This document shows, one piece after another, positions 34,935-43,273 of a stretch of 64,000 nt of DNA. Each line of letters begins with the position of its first letter. The first letter of the stretch is position 1. The translations under genes were made by a program, and so were the position numbers. The DNA comes from Neobacillus mesonae. GTDB taxonomy: Bacteria > Bacillota > Bacilli > Paenibacillales > Paenibacillaceae. The notes under the pieces are model-generated. The model was not told the DNA's origin. It ran no database searches and worked only from the letters and a program-made list of their open reading frames with translations. The stretch is from assembly GCA_023715865.1 (NCBI GenBank), contig JAMBOW010000004.1:124001-188000 (forward strand). Direction: 5' to 3'.

Positions 34935-36842
34935 ATGAGTGAAATCCTGCCTTTTGATCAGCAAGCATTAACGAAACATATTTATAATCATGCGCCGGTA
35001 GGCATTGCTCTGGTATCGATTCAGGAAAAGTGGATCCATGCGAATTCTACAGCATGTAATATCCTAGGGTATTCGCTAGAAGAGCTCATGTCACTCCCGG
35101 CGAGAGATTACATTTTTTCAGATGCATTTCTTCCGTCTGAGTTGTTAGAGCATGCTTCGACTTCAATTGAATTTGAAAAGCAATATTTGCATAGAAACGG
35201 AAATGTCGTATGGGCAAGTGTTCATGTCTCCTTAGTACATGATCGACCAGAGGATGAACCGCTCTTTTTTATTGCACACATTATTGATATAACGGCTAGC
35301 AAGGTAGCTGAGCTGAAGCTGAATGAAAGTGTCGAAAGATACACATCTCTTAAAAAATACAACCATGATGCTATTATTTCCTTTGGGTTGGACGGTAAAA
35401 TCATAAACGGCAATCAAATGACCGAAACGTTGACCGGTTACACCATTGCTGAATTAATAGGGGCAAGAATATCAAGGCTGATTGGAGAAGATGCGCTGGC
35501 GAATTTGAGCTCGGATATGCTCGATCATTCACTAATTGAAAAAGAGATTGATCATATCAGCCATAAGGATGGTCATCCTGTAGAGGTTCTGGCGTCGCTT
35601 GCTCCAATTATCATTCATAATCACAAGGTCGGCTTCTATCTGATTTTGAAGGATATAACCGAGCAAAGACGGCTGTTGATTGAGAAGGAAACTGCTGAAA
35701 AAACGAATAAGGCAAAAAGCGAGTTCTTGGCCATGATGAGTCATGAAATCCGTACCCCTATGAACGGGGTCATTGGAATGACAGATTTGCTGCTGGAGAG
35801 TGAGCTGGATTCGGAACAGCGGCAATATCTTGAAATTATTAAACAAAGCGGCAGCACTTTGCTGAATATAATTAACGACATCTTGGACTTCTCAAAAATA
35901 GAATCCGGGAATACCGAGCTTGTCCATGAGATTTTCAGTATTCGAACCACACTGTCGGAAGCGTATTACATCAATCAGCCGAGGGCGCTAGAGAAAGAGA
36001 TCGATGTTACGACCTCTGTTGCTCCAAATGTCCCGGACTATTTGTTTGGCGACGGCACCAAAGTAAGGCAGATTCTAATCAATCTGCTGAGCAATGCAGT
36101 AAAATTTACGCCGAGCGGCAGCGTATCGGTAACTGTTGAACAAATCGAACAAACATCGGAGCACGTCAAGCTTCAGGTGGAGGTTGAAGATACAGGGATA
36201 GGTGTGTCTGCGGATAAAACGATTCGCTTATTCGACCCCTTCTACCAAGTGGACAATTATATGACCAGGAAGATAGAAGGTACGGGATTGGGACTAGCCA
36301 TATGTAAGAAGCTGGTTGATTTAATGGGTGGAGAAATCTGGTATAGACCAAGGAAGGATGGTCCTGGTTCTAGATTTATATTTACAGCCAAGTTTAGACT
36401 GCAGCCTTTTACAGGCAGAGAACTGAATGACCGGACTGATCGTAGTCACGAATCTGGCATTGAACCGCTAAAAATATTGGTTGCTGAGGATAATGAGGTA
36501 AACCAGGTTGTATTTATCAAAATGATGGACAGGCTGGGATATCCCGTAACGGTTGTACCGAATGGTGAGCAGGCAGTTAAAGCATGTACAACACAGGATT
36601 ACGATATGGTATTTATGGATGTTCAAATGCCGGTGATGGATGGTCTGATGGCGACAAGCAAGATTCGTAATGAGCTTAATGGTAAAAAACAACCTTTTAT
36701 CGTAGCTGTCACAGCACATGCTATTAAAGGTGAACACCAAAGATATTTAGAGCTTGGCATGGATGATTATATCAGCAAGCCGCTCAGCATGACCGCCGTC
36801 TCTGCTGTGATTCAGAAATACATCGCAAAGCGGGAGAACTAG
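34935..36842 (+). CDS. Soluble hybrid sensor histidine kinase (PAS-PAS-HisKA-HATPase-REC)
   Basis: No membrane helix is present. Two PAS domains (about 12-125 and 135-245) are followed by HisKA with H270 in MMSHEIRTPMNG, an ATPase domain (NLLSNAVKFTPSG, GTGLGLAICKKLVDLMGG), and a receiver with D562 in VFMDVQMPVMDG. The kinase thus carries its own receiver and needs a phosphotransfer partner, or acts by itself; no HPt domain is seen in the protein or its neighbours. ATG follows GAGGAGGGG. The AraC regulator begins 13 bases after its stop, so the pair may respond to the same intracellular cue. Confidence 0.93.
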   Translation: MSEILPFDQQALTKHIYNHAPVGIALVSIQEKWIHANSTACNILGYSLEELMSLPARDYIFSDAFLPSELLEHASTSIEFEKQYLHRNGNVVWASVHVSLVHDRPEDEPLFFIAHIIDITASKVAELKLNESVERYTSLKKYNHDAIISFGLDGKIINGNQMTETLTGYTIAELIGARISRLIGEDALANLSSDMLDHSLIEKEIDHISHKDGHPVEVLASLAPIIIHNHKVGFYLILKDITEQRRLLIEKETAEKTNKAKSEFLAMMSHEIRTPMNGVIGMTDLLLESELDSEQRQYLEIIKQSGSTLLNIINDILDFSKIESGNTELVHEIFSIRTTLSEAYYINQPRALEKEIDVTTSVAPNVPDYLFGDGTKVRQILINLLSNAVKFTPSGSVSVTVEQIEQTSEHVKLQVEVEDTGIGVSADKTIRLFDPFYQVDNYMTRKIEGTGLGLAICKKLVDLMGGEIWYRPRKDGPGSRFIFTAKFRLQPFTGRELNDRTDRSHESGIEPLKILVAEDNEVNQVVFIKMMDRLGYPVTVVPNGEQAVKACTTQDYDMVFMDVQMPVMDGLMATSKIRNELNGKKQPFIVAVTAHAIKGEHQRYLELGMDDYISKPLSMTAVSAVIQKYIAKREN

Positions 36843-36855
36843 GAGGAGCGTGAGA

Positions 36856-37755
36856 ATGCGAGGCAGCTTTTTTCACCAAGAACCTTCTCCTTTTGATGTC
36901 AGGCCATGCTTCTATGCTTATTACTATAAGCAATGGCAGAATTACACGATGGAATATCACGAGCATCGCTGGACAGAGATCATGTACATGATCCAGGGGA
37001 CGGGAGCAATCGATGTCCTGTCTATAGATGGCAGAAATGAGCGTATTGTTTTACGAAAAGGTGAATTTATTATTTTGGATGAGGGTGTGCCGCATCGATT
37101 AACTGTGGATCAAGCGGCTCCATGCAGGATGCTGAATGTAGAGTTTGGATTTCAGCCGCATGCAGGTCAGTTCTCTCTAGGACATATCTCTCATGAGGAG
37201 CAGGAGGTCGCTGCTTTTCTTACACGACCGTTCAGGTATCTTGTATTATCCGATCCAGAAGAAGTCTATTATGTGCTGAAAAGTTTGGTGCTTGAGCTGG
37301 ATCGTCAGCAAGCAGAAAGAAGCAGCTTAATGATCGATCTATTGTTCAGTCAGCTGCTTGTTCGGATGGCAAGACTGAGAATAGCTGCCGAAGACAGCGA
37401 GTCTGTTGCAGATGGATATGTCACTCAAAGCATTCAGTTTATGCACCAGAATTATGACCAGCCGCTGCAGGTTAAGGATATTGCTGCTTACGTTAACCTG
37501 CATCCAGGCTATTTGCACCGGATTTTCAAGAAAAATATGAACCAGACATTGATGGAGTATTTGACTGAGGTGAGGATGGAGAAGGCGAAGATGCTGCTGC
37601 AGCAGACAGGGATACCGATCCATGATATACCAGGCTATGTCGGGATCAACAGCAGACAGTATTTTCATACCTTATTTAAAAAGCATACGGGTGTAACGCC
37701 TGTAAATCACCGTGAGCTTGGGGAGAAAAAGTCGTGGGATTGGCCGGACAATTAA
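36856..37755 (+). CDS. AraC-family regulator, probably of the GH4 glycosidase gene
   Basis: The N-terminal cupin (about residues 20-105) has YHEHRWTEIMYMIQGTG and LRKGEFIILDEGVPHRL. The C-terminal double HTH includes QVKDIAAYVNLHPGYLHRIFKK and ARM-like MEKAKMLLQQTGIPIHDIPGYVGINSRQYFHTLFKKHTGVTP, with a normal spacing. ATG 36856 has AGGAGGAG 7 bases upstream; GTG 36850 overlaps it. It sits 270 bases ahead of the GH4 gene, as alpha-galactosidase regulators usually do. Regulation is inferred from location and repeats. Confidence 0.92.
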   Translation: MRGSFFHQEPSPFDVRPCFYAYYYKQWQNYTMEYHEHRWTEIMYMIQGTGAIDVLSIDGRNERIVLRKGEFIILDEGVPHRLTVDQAAPCRMLNVEFGFQPHAGQFSLGHISHEEQEVAAFLTRPFRYLVLSDPEEVYYVLKSLVLELDRQQAERSSLMIDLLFSQLLVRMARLRIAAEDSESVADGYVTQSIQFMHQNYDQPLQVKDIAAYVNLHPGYLHRIFKKNMNQTLMEYLTEVRMEKAKMLLQQTGIPIHDIPGYVGINSRQYFHTLFKKHTGVTPVNHRELGEKKSWDWPDN

Positions 37756-37780
37756 ATACCTAGGGATAATATCCATGGTA

Positions 37781-37814
37781 AAGAAGTGATCTTAAATGAT
37801 CGCTTCTTTTTTTT
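37781..37814 (+). terminator. Intrinsic terminator
   Basis: AAGAAGTGATC (37781-37791) pairs with GATCGCTTCTT (37798-37808), one wobble, followed by T. Confidence 0.8.
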
Positions 37815-37922
37815 AGTGCGATTTCATTATTCTAATTGCCTCCAACCGAGCAGACAATAAAAGTGGAGTTAGAAATAGAGGTGAGGATTTTAGACAGTTC
37901 CTCAGTTAAAAAGTCATAATTT

Positions 37923-38001
37923 TGGTAACGCTTCCTCAGGTGATATTGCTACAATAAAACCAACTTGAAACGGAACGCTTAAGTCTTAAGGAGAGCGTTC
38001 C
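37923..38001 (+). promoter_or_regulatory. Regulatory region of the GH4 gene
   Basis: A cre-like element TGGTAACGCTTCCT (37923-37936, 7 of 10 fixed positions) covers the expected -35 of a TACAAT -10 box (37950-37955). AACGCTT recurs at 37974-37980, within a perfect 8-bp inverted repeat GGAACGCT (37972-37979) / AGCGTTCC (37994-38001) that would lie in the 5' leader. The AraC protein upstream and CcpA are candidate regulators. Confidence 0.45.
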
Positions 38002-38028
38002 TATCATTGAAAGGTGGATGAGTATCAT

Positions 38029-39534
38029 ATGTCTTTTAAAGTAGCTTTTATCGGGGCAGGAAGCATCGGCTTTACACGAGGGCTGCTGCGTGACTTACTG
38101 ACCGTACCGGAGTTTAACAACATTGAAATTTCGTTTACAGATATTAGTCAACATAATCTGGATATGGTAACTGAGTTATGTCAACGGGACATTCGAGAGA
38201 ATGGTTTATCTATTGAAATCAAAGCGACCACAGATCGACGCGAAGCGCTGAAAGATGCAAAGTATGTCTTATGCACGATTCGTGTCGGAGGACTCGAGGC
38301 TTTTGCAACTGATGTCGATATTCCTCTGAAATACGGTGTCGATCAATGCGTTGGCGATACGTTAAGCGCAGGAGGCATTATGTACGGTCAGCGCGGTATC
38401 GCAGAGATGATGAACATTTGCAAGGATATTCGTGAGGTGTGTGCTGAGGATGTGCTGCTGCTGAACTATTCCAATCCAATGGCAATGTTGACTTGGGCCT
38501 GCAACAAATACGGCGGTGTAAATACAGTTGGTTTATGCCATGGTGTACAGCATGGTCATCATCAGATCGCTCAGGTCTACGAGCTTGAGATGAAGGATGT
38601 TGATATCGTCTGTGCCGGGATCAACCATCAAACCTGGTATATTAAGGCCAGCCATGAAGGAAAGGATTTGACTGCGGGACTACTGGAAGCATTCGAGAAG
38701 CATCCGGAGTACAGCCGTACGGAAAAAGTGAGAATCGATATGCTGCGCCGCTTTGGTTATTACAGCACAGAATCGAATGGTCATCTGAGTGAATATGTAC
38801 CTTGGTACCGTAAGCGTCCGGACGAAATCCAAGAGTGGATTGATCTTGGCAGCTGGATTAATGGGGAGACTGGTGGATACCTGCGTGTATGTACAGAAGG
38901 ACGAAACTGGTTTGAAACGGATTTTCCAAACTGGATGAAAGAAGAGCCGAAAAAATTTGTATCTGAGGAACGCGGTCAGGAGCATGGTTCCTATATCATT
39001 GAGAGCCTGGAAACCGGCAGAGTGTATCGGGGACATTTCAACAGGGTAAATAACGGAGTTATTTCAAATCTTCCGAACGATGCGATTATCGAGGCGCCCG
39101 GATATGTGGATCGAAACGGGATCTCAATGCCTCTTGTCGGTGACCTTCCGCTGGGGCCGGCAGCTGTCTGTAATGTAAGCATCTCAGTGCAGCGGCTTGC
39201 GGTGGAAGCCGCCATTCACGGAGATGATCAGCTGCTGCGCCAGGCTTTTATGATGGATCCCTTGGTTGGAGCCGTATGTAATCCGAAAGAAATTTGGCAA
39301 ATGGTTGATGAGATGCTTGTGGCGGGAGAGAAGTGGCTGCCGCAGTACAGCGATGCCATTGCTTCAGCCAAGCAAAGGCTGTCATCTGGAAATCTGATTC
39401 CAACTCGCGACTATAAAGGGGCGGCAAGACTCAAAGTGAAGACCGTTGAGGAAATGCAGCAGGACCGTGATGCGGCGAATAAAAATGCAGGAGAATCAGA
39501 TAAAGGTAAAGACCGGGAGAAGGTAGGCAGTTAA
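38029..39534 (+). CDS. GH4 family alpha-glycosidase, probably alpha-galactosidase (MelA-like)
   Basis: The Rossmann opening FIGAGSIGFTRGLLRDLL binds NAD, needed for the redox mechanism of family GH4. The CHGVQ motif (C170), close to the CHSVQ of alpha-galactosidases, holds the metal cysteine; NYSNPMAML and GINHQTWYIK are also conserved. Phospho-glycosidases of GH4 have CNxP instead, so a non-phosphorylated substrate is likely. ATG 38029 with AAAGGTGG 12 bases upstream; 501 residues. It is intracellular. The uptake transporter is not adjacent. Confidence 0.9.
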   Translation: MSFKVAFIGAGSIGFTRGLLRDLLTVPEFNNIEISFTDISQHNLDMVTELCQRDIRENGLSIEIKATTDRREALKDAKYVLCTIRVGGLEAFATDVDIPLKYGVDQCVGDTLSAGGIMYGQRGIAEMMNICKDIREVCAEDVLLLNYSNPMAMLTWACNKYGGVNTVGLCHGVQHGHHQIAQVYELEMKDVDIVCAGINHQTWYIKASHEGKDLTAGLLEAFEKHPEYSRTEKVRIDMLRRFGYYSTESNGHLSEYVPWYRKRPDEIQEWIDLGSWINGETGGYLRVCTEGRNWFETDFPNWMKEEPKKFVSEERGQEHGSYIIESLETGRVYRGHFNRVNNGVISNLPNDAIIEAPGYVDRNGISMPLVGDLPLGPAAVCNVSISVQRLAVEAAIHGDDQLLRQAFMMDPLVGAVCNPKEIWQMVDEMLVAGEKWLPQYSDAIASAKQRLSSGNLIPTRDYKGAARLKVKTVEEMQQDRDAANKNAGESDKGKDREKVGS

Positions 39535-39547
39535 TCTTTCTTACTTC

Positions 39548-39581
39548 AAAGGCGCATCAGCACAGCTGATGCGCCTTTACT
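39548..39581 (+). terminator. Intrinsic terminator
   Basis: AAAGGCGCATCAGC (39548-39561) / GCTGATGCGCCTTT (39565-39578), perfect stem. Confidence 0.85.
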
Positions 39582-39736
39582 TATTAAGTTAGTAGAATAA
39601 TTGTATTAAAATATAGGCGGTAAACATTCGATATATATAGTAAAAGTTTCATAAAAATAAGAAGGAGGTTATATACAAAATTAAAGGACGCTGTTAAATT
39701 AAGGATAAAAGAGTTGTTGTATAGGAGGAGAAAATG

Positions 39737-39841
39737 ATGGCAAAAAGTTTAGATATGGTTATAATGTTTGGATACTTATGTTTTCTCCTGCTCGGAGTGT
39801 TCATTAAAGAAATTCCTTATACGTTACGAAACGGAAAGTAA
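39737..39841 (+). CDS. Single-helix membrane miniprotein
   Basis: A 34-residue frame MAKSLDMVIMFGYLCFLLLG, continuing to IPYTLRNGK, has AGGAGG (39723-39728) 8 bases before the ATG at 39737; a second ATG directly before it is too close to the site. One central hydrophobic helix with a polar basic tail is the form of a small membrane regulator or subunit. I do not recognise it. It lies in a 585-base gap that otherwise holds only terminators and an unattached AAGGAGG at about 39662-39668, and is followed by its own terminator. Confidence 0.55.
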   Translation: MAKSLDMVIMFGYLCFLLLGVFIKEIPYTLRNGK

Positions 39842-39870
39842 GAAAGAATGGAGAGCTAAATACATATTCT

Positions 39871-39904
39871 AAAAGCTTGTCCCCTGATGGGACAGGCTTT
39901 TTTA
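39871..39904 (+). terminator. Intrinsic terminator
   Basis: AAAAGCTTGTCCC (39871-39883) pairs with GGGACAGGCTTTT (39889-39901), one wobble, and T residues follow. It closes the miniprotein gene. Confidence 0.8.
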
Positions 39905-40119
39905 AGTTCATACGAAAAAATTCAAGTTTGCTATGCTCATGATTTTATTGACCAGTTGAAAATTCAGATTTATAATTATTAACATATTTGTTAAGTATTT
40001 TTTTGGAACCGATGCCGAACTCATTACATTTTTTAAGTATATTTTGGGGATAACAAGCATTACATATTAGAAATACCATCCGTGACAGTTCAACAAAAGT
40101 ATGAGGAGTAAAGGAATGA

Positions 40120-40554
40120 GTGAAAATGATCAAGACTGAAACCGCTTACCGTCGTGCGTTGGAAAAACTGAAGGATCACAAGGCTTATATTTCAAATGAG
40201 AAGCTTCGTTATGAGAGCATCGGGATGAGCAGAGAACAGGCAAGACTTGCCCTTCAGCCGCTGTTGTCCTTCAAAGAGGAGCTTGCGGAAGAGATATATG
40301 ACTATGAAATGATCAAAAAAGGATCGTTTGGACCGCTGGAGAGCATTGCAGATCTTGGGAGAAATTTAATCGCATACCGGATCTTTATGAATATATCGCA
40401 AGCCGAGCTTGCCAAAAGACTCGGCGTATCCGAGGCACAGGTATCGCGTGATGAACGCAATGAATACAGTGGAGCTACGACAGAGAAAATTCAAACCGTC
40501 ATGAATGTACTGGGCTTAAAAACAACGATAAAAATTGAAACAAGTGCAGGATAA
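40120..40554 (+). CDS. XRE-family regulator with N-terminal helical extension (antitoxin-like)
   Basis: The C-terminal half is a Cro/CI helix-turn-helix (GRNLIAYRIFMNISQAELAKRLGVSEAQVSRDERNEYSG), preceded by about 75 helical residues with YRRALEKLKDHKAYI and YDYEMIKKG, an arrangement common in HigA/MqsA-like antitoxins and related regulators. No toxin gene is adjacent. GTG 40120 follows AAAGG at 6 bases; ATG 40126 is an alternative two codons on. It regulates an unknown target, possibly itself. Confidence 0.8.
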   Translation: MKMIKTETAYRRALEKLKDHKAYISNEKLRYESIGMSREQARLALQPLLSFKEELAEEIYDYEMIKKGSFGPLESIADLGRNLIAYRIFMNISQAELAKRLGVSEAQVSRDERNEYSGATTEKIQTVMNVLGLKTTIKIETSAG

Positions 40555-40560
40555 AAATGA

Positions 40561-40599
40561 GCAGGCGAATCTTCCATCAGGAAGAGTTCGCCTGTTTTG
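40561..40599 (+). terminator. Intrinsic terminator
   Basis: GCAGGCGAATCTTCC pairs with GGAAGAGTTCGCCTGT, one bulge, then TTTT. Confidence 0.75.
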
Positions 40600-40625
40600 T
40601 TTATGGTCCTGTGCAGTCAGTCAGG

Positions 40626-41321
40626 TTAGCTGTCAGCTAAGGAGCTGTCAATAATCTGTGCAATGCGTTGAACCGCGTTCCCCTGATAAAGACCGCCATG
40701 ATAACAGATCACTTGATTTATCTCATAGGGTAACAGCTGTTCTAGTGATTGAATGGCCTGCTTCATGTCCGGAGTATATGCAGGGTTTGGCCCCATCAAT
40801 TCTCCATCTACTACGGTCATAGCATCTCCGGCAATGAGTGTTTTGCTCGCCTCATGATATATGCATAGATGCCCCGGGCTATGACCAGGCGTGCTGATAA
40901 CCTTTAATCCGTCTGCAAAGGGCAGTATTTCGTCATGTTCTATAGTGCGGTCAATTTGAGCGGTGGGTCTATTGTCTGGATTATTTGCTTTAATTAAGGG
41001 CTTCTCACCTTGAATATATGGTTTTTCGGCGGCGCTTGAGAGCACTTCAACATTCTGGTTCAAGTGCGATAACAGATCGGGAAGACCTCCGATATGATCC
41101 ATATCCTGGTGAGTAAGGAGGATTCGAGTGATGCGGCTTAGGTTTACTCCAGTGAGGGCAAGTTCTTGCTCAATGAGATCCAGCATTCCTGCGTATCCGG
41201 TATCCACCAAAATAACCTCATGTTCATCCTGAAGCAGAGAGGGATGCAGCTTTGTACTGCGTCCATTTGAGTTCGCGGATAACTCAAGCATATATATGTT
41301 CTTCGTAATTTCAATGGCCAT
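40626..41321 (-). CDS. MBL-fold metallo-hydrolase
   Basis: The zinc-binding HxHxDH variant reads THQDMDH, with further ligands in TPGHSPGHLC and VICYHGG. About 231 residues, the size of glyoxalase II-like and lactonase-like hydrolases of this fold. ATG 41321 is used because AAAGGAG precedes it with 10 bases; the frame beginning at 41423 has no site. Substrate unknown. It faces away from the phosphoesterase gene. Confidence 0.87.
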   Translation of the reverse strand: MAIEITKNIYMLELSANSNGRSTKLHPSLLQDEHEVILVDTGYAGMLDLIEQELALTGVNLSRITRILLTHQDMDHIGGLPDLLSHLNQNVEVLSSAAEKPYIQGEKPLIKANNPDNRPTAQIDRTIEHDEILPFADGLKVISTPGHSPGHLCIYHEASKTLIAGDAMTVVDGELMGPNPAYTPDMKQAIQSLEQLLPYEINQVICYHGGLYQGNAVQRIAQIIDSSLADS

Positions 41322-41512
41322 GGAGACTTCACTCCTTTGAATAGATTTGAGGATTTTATCATAACACATTCTCTTAGGCGTAAAGAAATGAAGGAAGACG
41401 TCAACACTTCGGTATTTCAACATTTTACATAAAAAGACAATGGTTGTGACTTCCAGATAACATTCTCTTCCTATACTTGAGCTAGCAAACGCATAAAGGA
41501 GAGTGTGAAAGT

Positions 41513-42394
41513 ATGAAGCTGGCGATCCTGGGAGATTTGCATTATCACGAGGCGGATGAAGCCGTTAATTCGTGGGTTACGGCAAGAAATGCGTTTTATA
41601 ATAAAATGCTGCACCATTTCCTGAGTGCTGAGGCGGATTTGCATATATCGCTCGGCGATCTGACGAACTTTGGCACAGAGCGGGAAATTAACGAGGTATA
41701 TGAAATTATAGAGAGATATGATGCGAGTTTCTTCCATGTACTCGGTAATCATGATACGTATTCTCAGACCAAAAAAGATTTGCTTACGCTGACAGGACAA
41801 GCCCGTTATCAGGCGCTCACCACGGATAAAGCGATTCTTGTGTTTCTGGATACTACAAGAGAAATGGATTTAACGAACTGGGGAGGCTGGATGGATGAAG
41901 AGCAGCTGAACTGGTTTGACAATGTAATTGTAAGCTCTGGTACGAAGCCGATGCTCGTATTTGCGCATCATCCGATTCATCTGACAACGACAGGTTCCGA
42001 ACGGGATAAAGGATCCATTGATCCATCGATCGATATGTGGCGGGTATTAAGTAAAAAACAAGGAACAGCCGTTTATTTTAATGGCCATACACATGTAGAT
42101 TCTATTACAAAACAAAACAATTGGACATTTGTTCAGCTCTCAGCTTGTCTTGACGAGCATGCCTTCCGGATCGTGGAACTGGGTGAAGATTATATCGATG
42201 TCACAGCAGTGGATATTGAGGATGCAGAGCTTCCTGTACAGCTTCCGGAAATACATCTTCATATAAAGCATTTCTCTCCAGCTGTACATGCGAGGGGGAC
42301 TGAGCTTGAAAGAGCTTGCCGGGTAATGCTGATGAGGGGACAAGCCGCGACTGCCTCTGAAGACACAGCAAAGGCGAGTCCAGGCCATGTATAA
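41513..42394 (+). CDS. Calcineurin-like metallophosphoesterase, likely glycerophosphodiester-related
   Basis: The di-metal motifs are in order: D8 and H10 (GDLHYH), D49 in GDL, N79-H80 in GNHD, H152-H153 in AHHP, and H192/H194 in GHTH. It resembles the CpdA/GpdQ group, which cleaves cyclic nucleotides or glycerophosphodiesters. It lies in one run with glpP and a UgpB-type importer, so hydrolysis of glycerophosphodiesters is a reasonable proposal, though the sequence alone does not show it. ATG follows GGAGA. Its end overlaps glpP by eight bases. Confidence 0.85.
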   Translation: MKLAILGDLHYHEADEAVNSWVTARNAFYNKMLHHFLSAEADLHISLGDLTNFGTEREINEVYEIIERYDASFFHVLGNHDTYSQTKKDLLTLTGQARYQALTTDKAILVFLDTTREMDLTNWGGWMDEEQLNWFDNVIVSSGTKPMLVFAHHPIHLTTTGSERDKGSIDPSIDMWRVLSKKQGTAVYFNGHTHVDSITKQNNWTFVQLSACLDEHAFRIVELGEDYIDVTAVDIEDAELPVQLPEIHLHIKHFSPAVHARGTELERACRVMLMRGQAATASEDTAKASPGHV

Positions 42395-43037
42395 ACCTCA
42401 AACCTATTCAAAGAAAGGTCAGACAAGCCTGCGCACAACGACCTCGGTAACTACACTGCTTGAACGACTTGAAGCATACAGAAATGTAGCTTCGATCCGG
42501 GATGTAAGGCAGCTTGAGACGGCACTGGAACATAGAGAACATCTAAGCTGTGTATTTTTGCTGACGGGAAGCATTGGGGTTATCAAAGGTTATGTAGACT
42601 TGTTTAAGAAGCATGACATTCCGGTATTCGTCCATGTGGAGAAAATCGGGGGCTTGTCTTACGATCAGGCGGGACTCGATTATTTGGCAAATGCAATTAA
42701 GCCCGATGGGATCATTACGACGAAAATTCAGGTCGTGAAAAAAGCGCAGAAGCTAGGTCTGACAACGATACAACGCTTCTTTCTCATCGACTCGGAAGGG
42801 CTTGATAACATTAACCAATCGCTCTATCAAGTACAGCCTGATATCATCGAGATCATGCCTGCCCGCATCCCGGAGGTGCTTGGAAAGGTAAGAGAAATAA
42901 CAAAACTCCCCATTATTTCAGGGGGACTGCTTACCGAGCGCAGGCATGCTAAGGAATGTCTGAAGCATGGCGCAACCGCGGTTTCATCATCAAGTACGTT
43001 GATGTGGAAGGAAGCCTTTAACTTAACTCATGTTTAA
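42387..43037 (+). CDS. glpP: Glycerol-3-phosphate responsive antiterminator
   Basis: From about residue 40 on it is a GlpP: VFLLTGSIGVIKGYVDLFKK, IPVFVHVEKIGGLSYD, PDGIITTKIQVVKKA and QRFFLIDSEGLDNI are family blocks. GlpP binds glycerol-3-phosphate and an mRNA leader to let transcription pass a terminator. About 30 residues precede the usual start; a TTG further in could be the true start, since ATG 42387 has only a weak site. It overlaps the phosphoesterase gene and lies just upstream of the leader of the UgpB-type operon. Confidence 0.93.
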   Translation: MYKPQTYSKKGQTSLRTTTSVTTLLERLEAYRNVASIRDVRQLETALEHREHLSCVFLLTGSIGVIKGYVDLFKKHDIPVFVHVEKIGGLSYDQAGLDYLANAIKPDGIITTKIQVVKKAQKLGLTTIQRFFLIDSEGLDNINQSLYQVQPDIIEIMPARIPEVLGKVREITKLPIISGGLLTERRHAKECLKHGATAVSSSSTLMWKEAFNLTHV

Positions 43038-43083
43038 CACTTGAGAAATATGCCGTTAACATTCAAGGAATAAGATAAGTGCA

Positions 43084-43214
43084 GGATGAAGAGACAAACA
43101 TCCCGCTTATAAATAGACAAGTAAATAGCCGATGGGTTGGAGTGATGGAGAAACCTGAACAGATCATAGAGGACTTATGTGAGTCTTGCAATGGTTTGAT
43201 TCAGGTTTCTTTTG
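43084..43214 (+). promoter_or_regulatory. Probable GlpP-controlled leader with terminator
   Basis: An 11-bp perfect stem AGAAACCTGAA (43149-43159) / TTCAGGTTTCT (43200-43210) is followed by TTTTG, 60 bases before the SBP gene. Upstream are GGATG/CATCC (43084-43103) and GGGTTGGAGTGATGGAG (43134-43150), which could pair alternatively with the AACC of the 5' arm. The layout is that of glp leaders controlled by GlpP. Confidence 0.6.
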
Positions 43215-43273
43215 TCATGCCTATAACTATTAAAAGGTACCCTAAACGGCTTAAAACTATGGGAGGAAATAAA

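Noticed and set aside
39535..39736. Promoter or ncRNA in the 200-base AT-rich gap
   Set aside because: The possible -35 and -10 boxes do not have sensible spacing, and no stable fold stands out.
43041..43076. Promoter and cre-like site before the Ugp-like operon
   Set aside because: TTGAGA and TAAGAT are 24 bases apart, and the CGTTAACA half-site matches cre at only 7 of 10 fixed positions.
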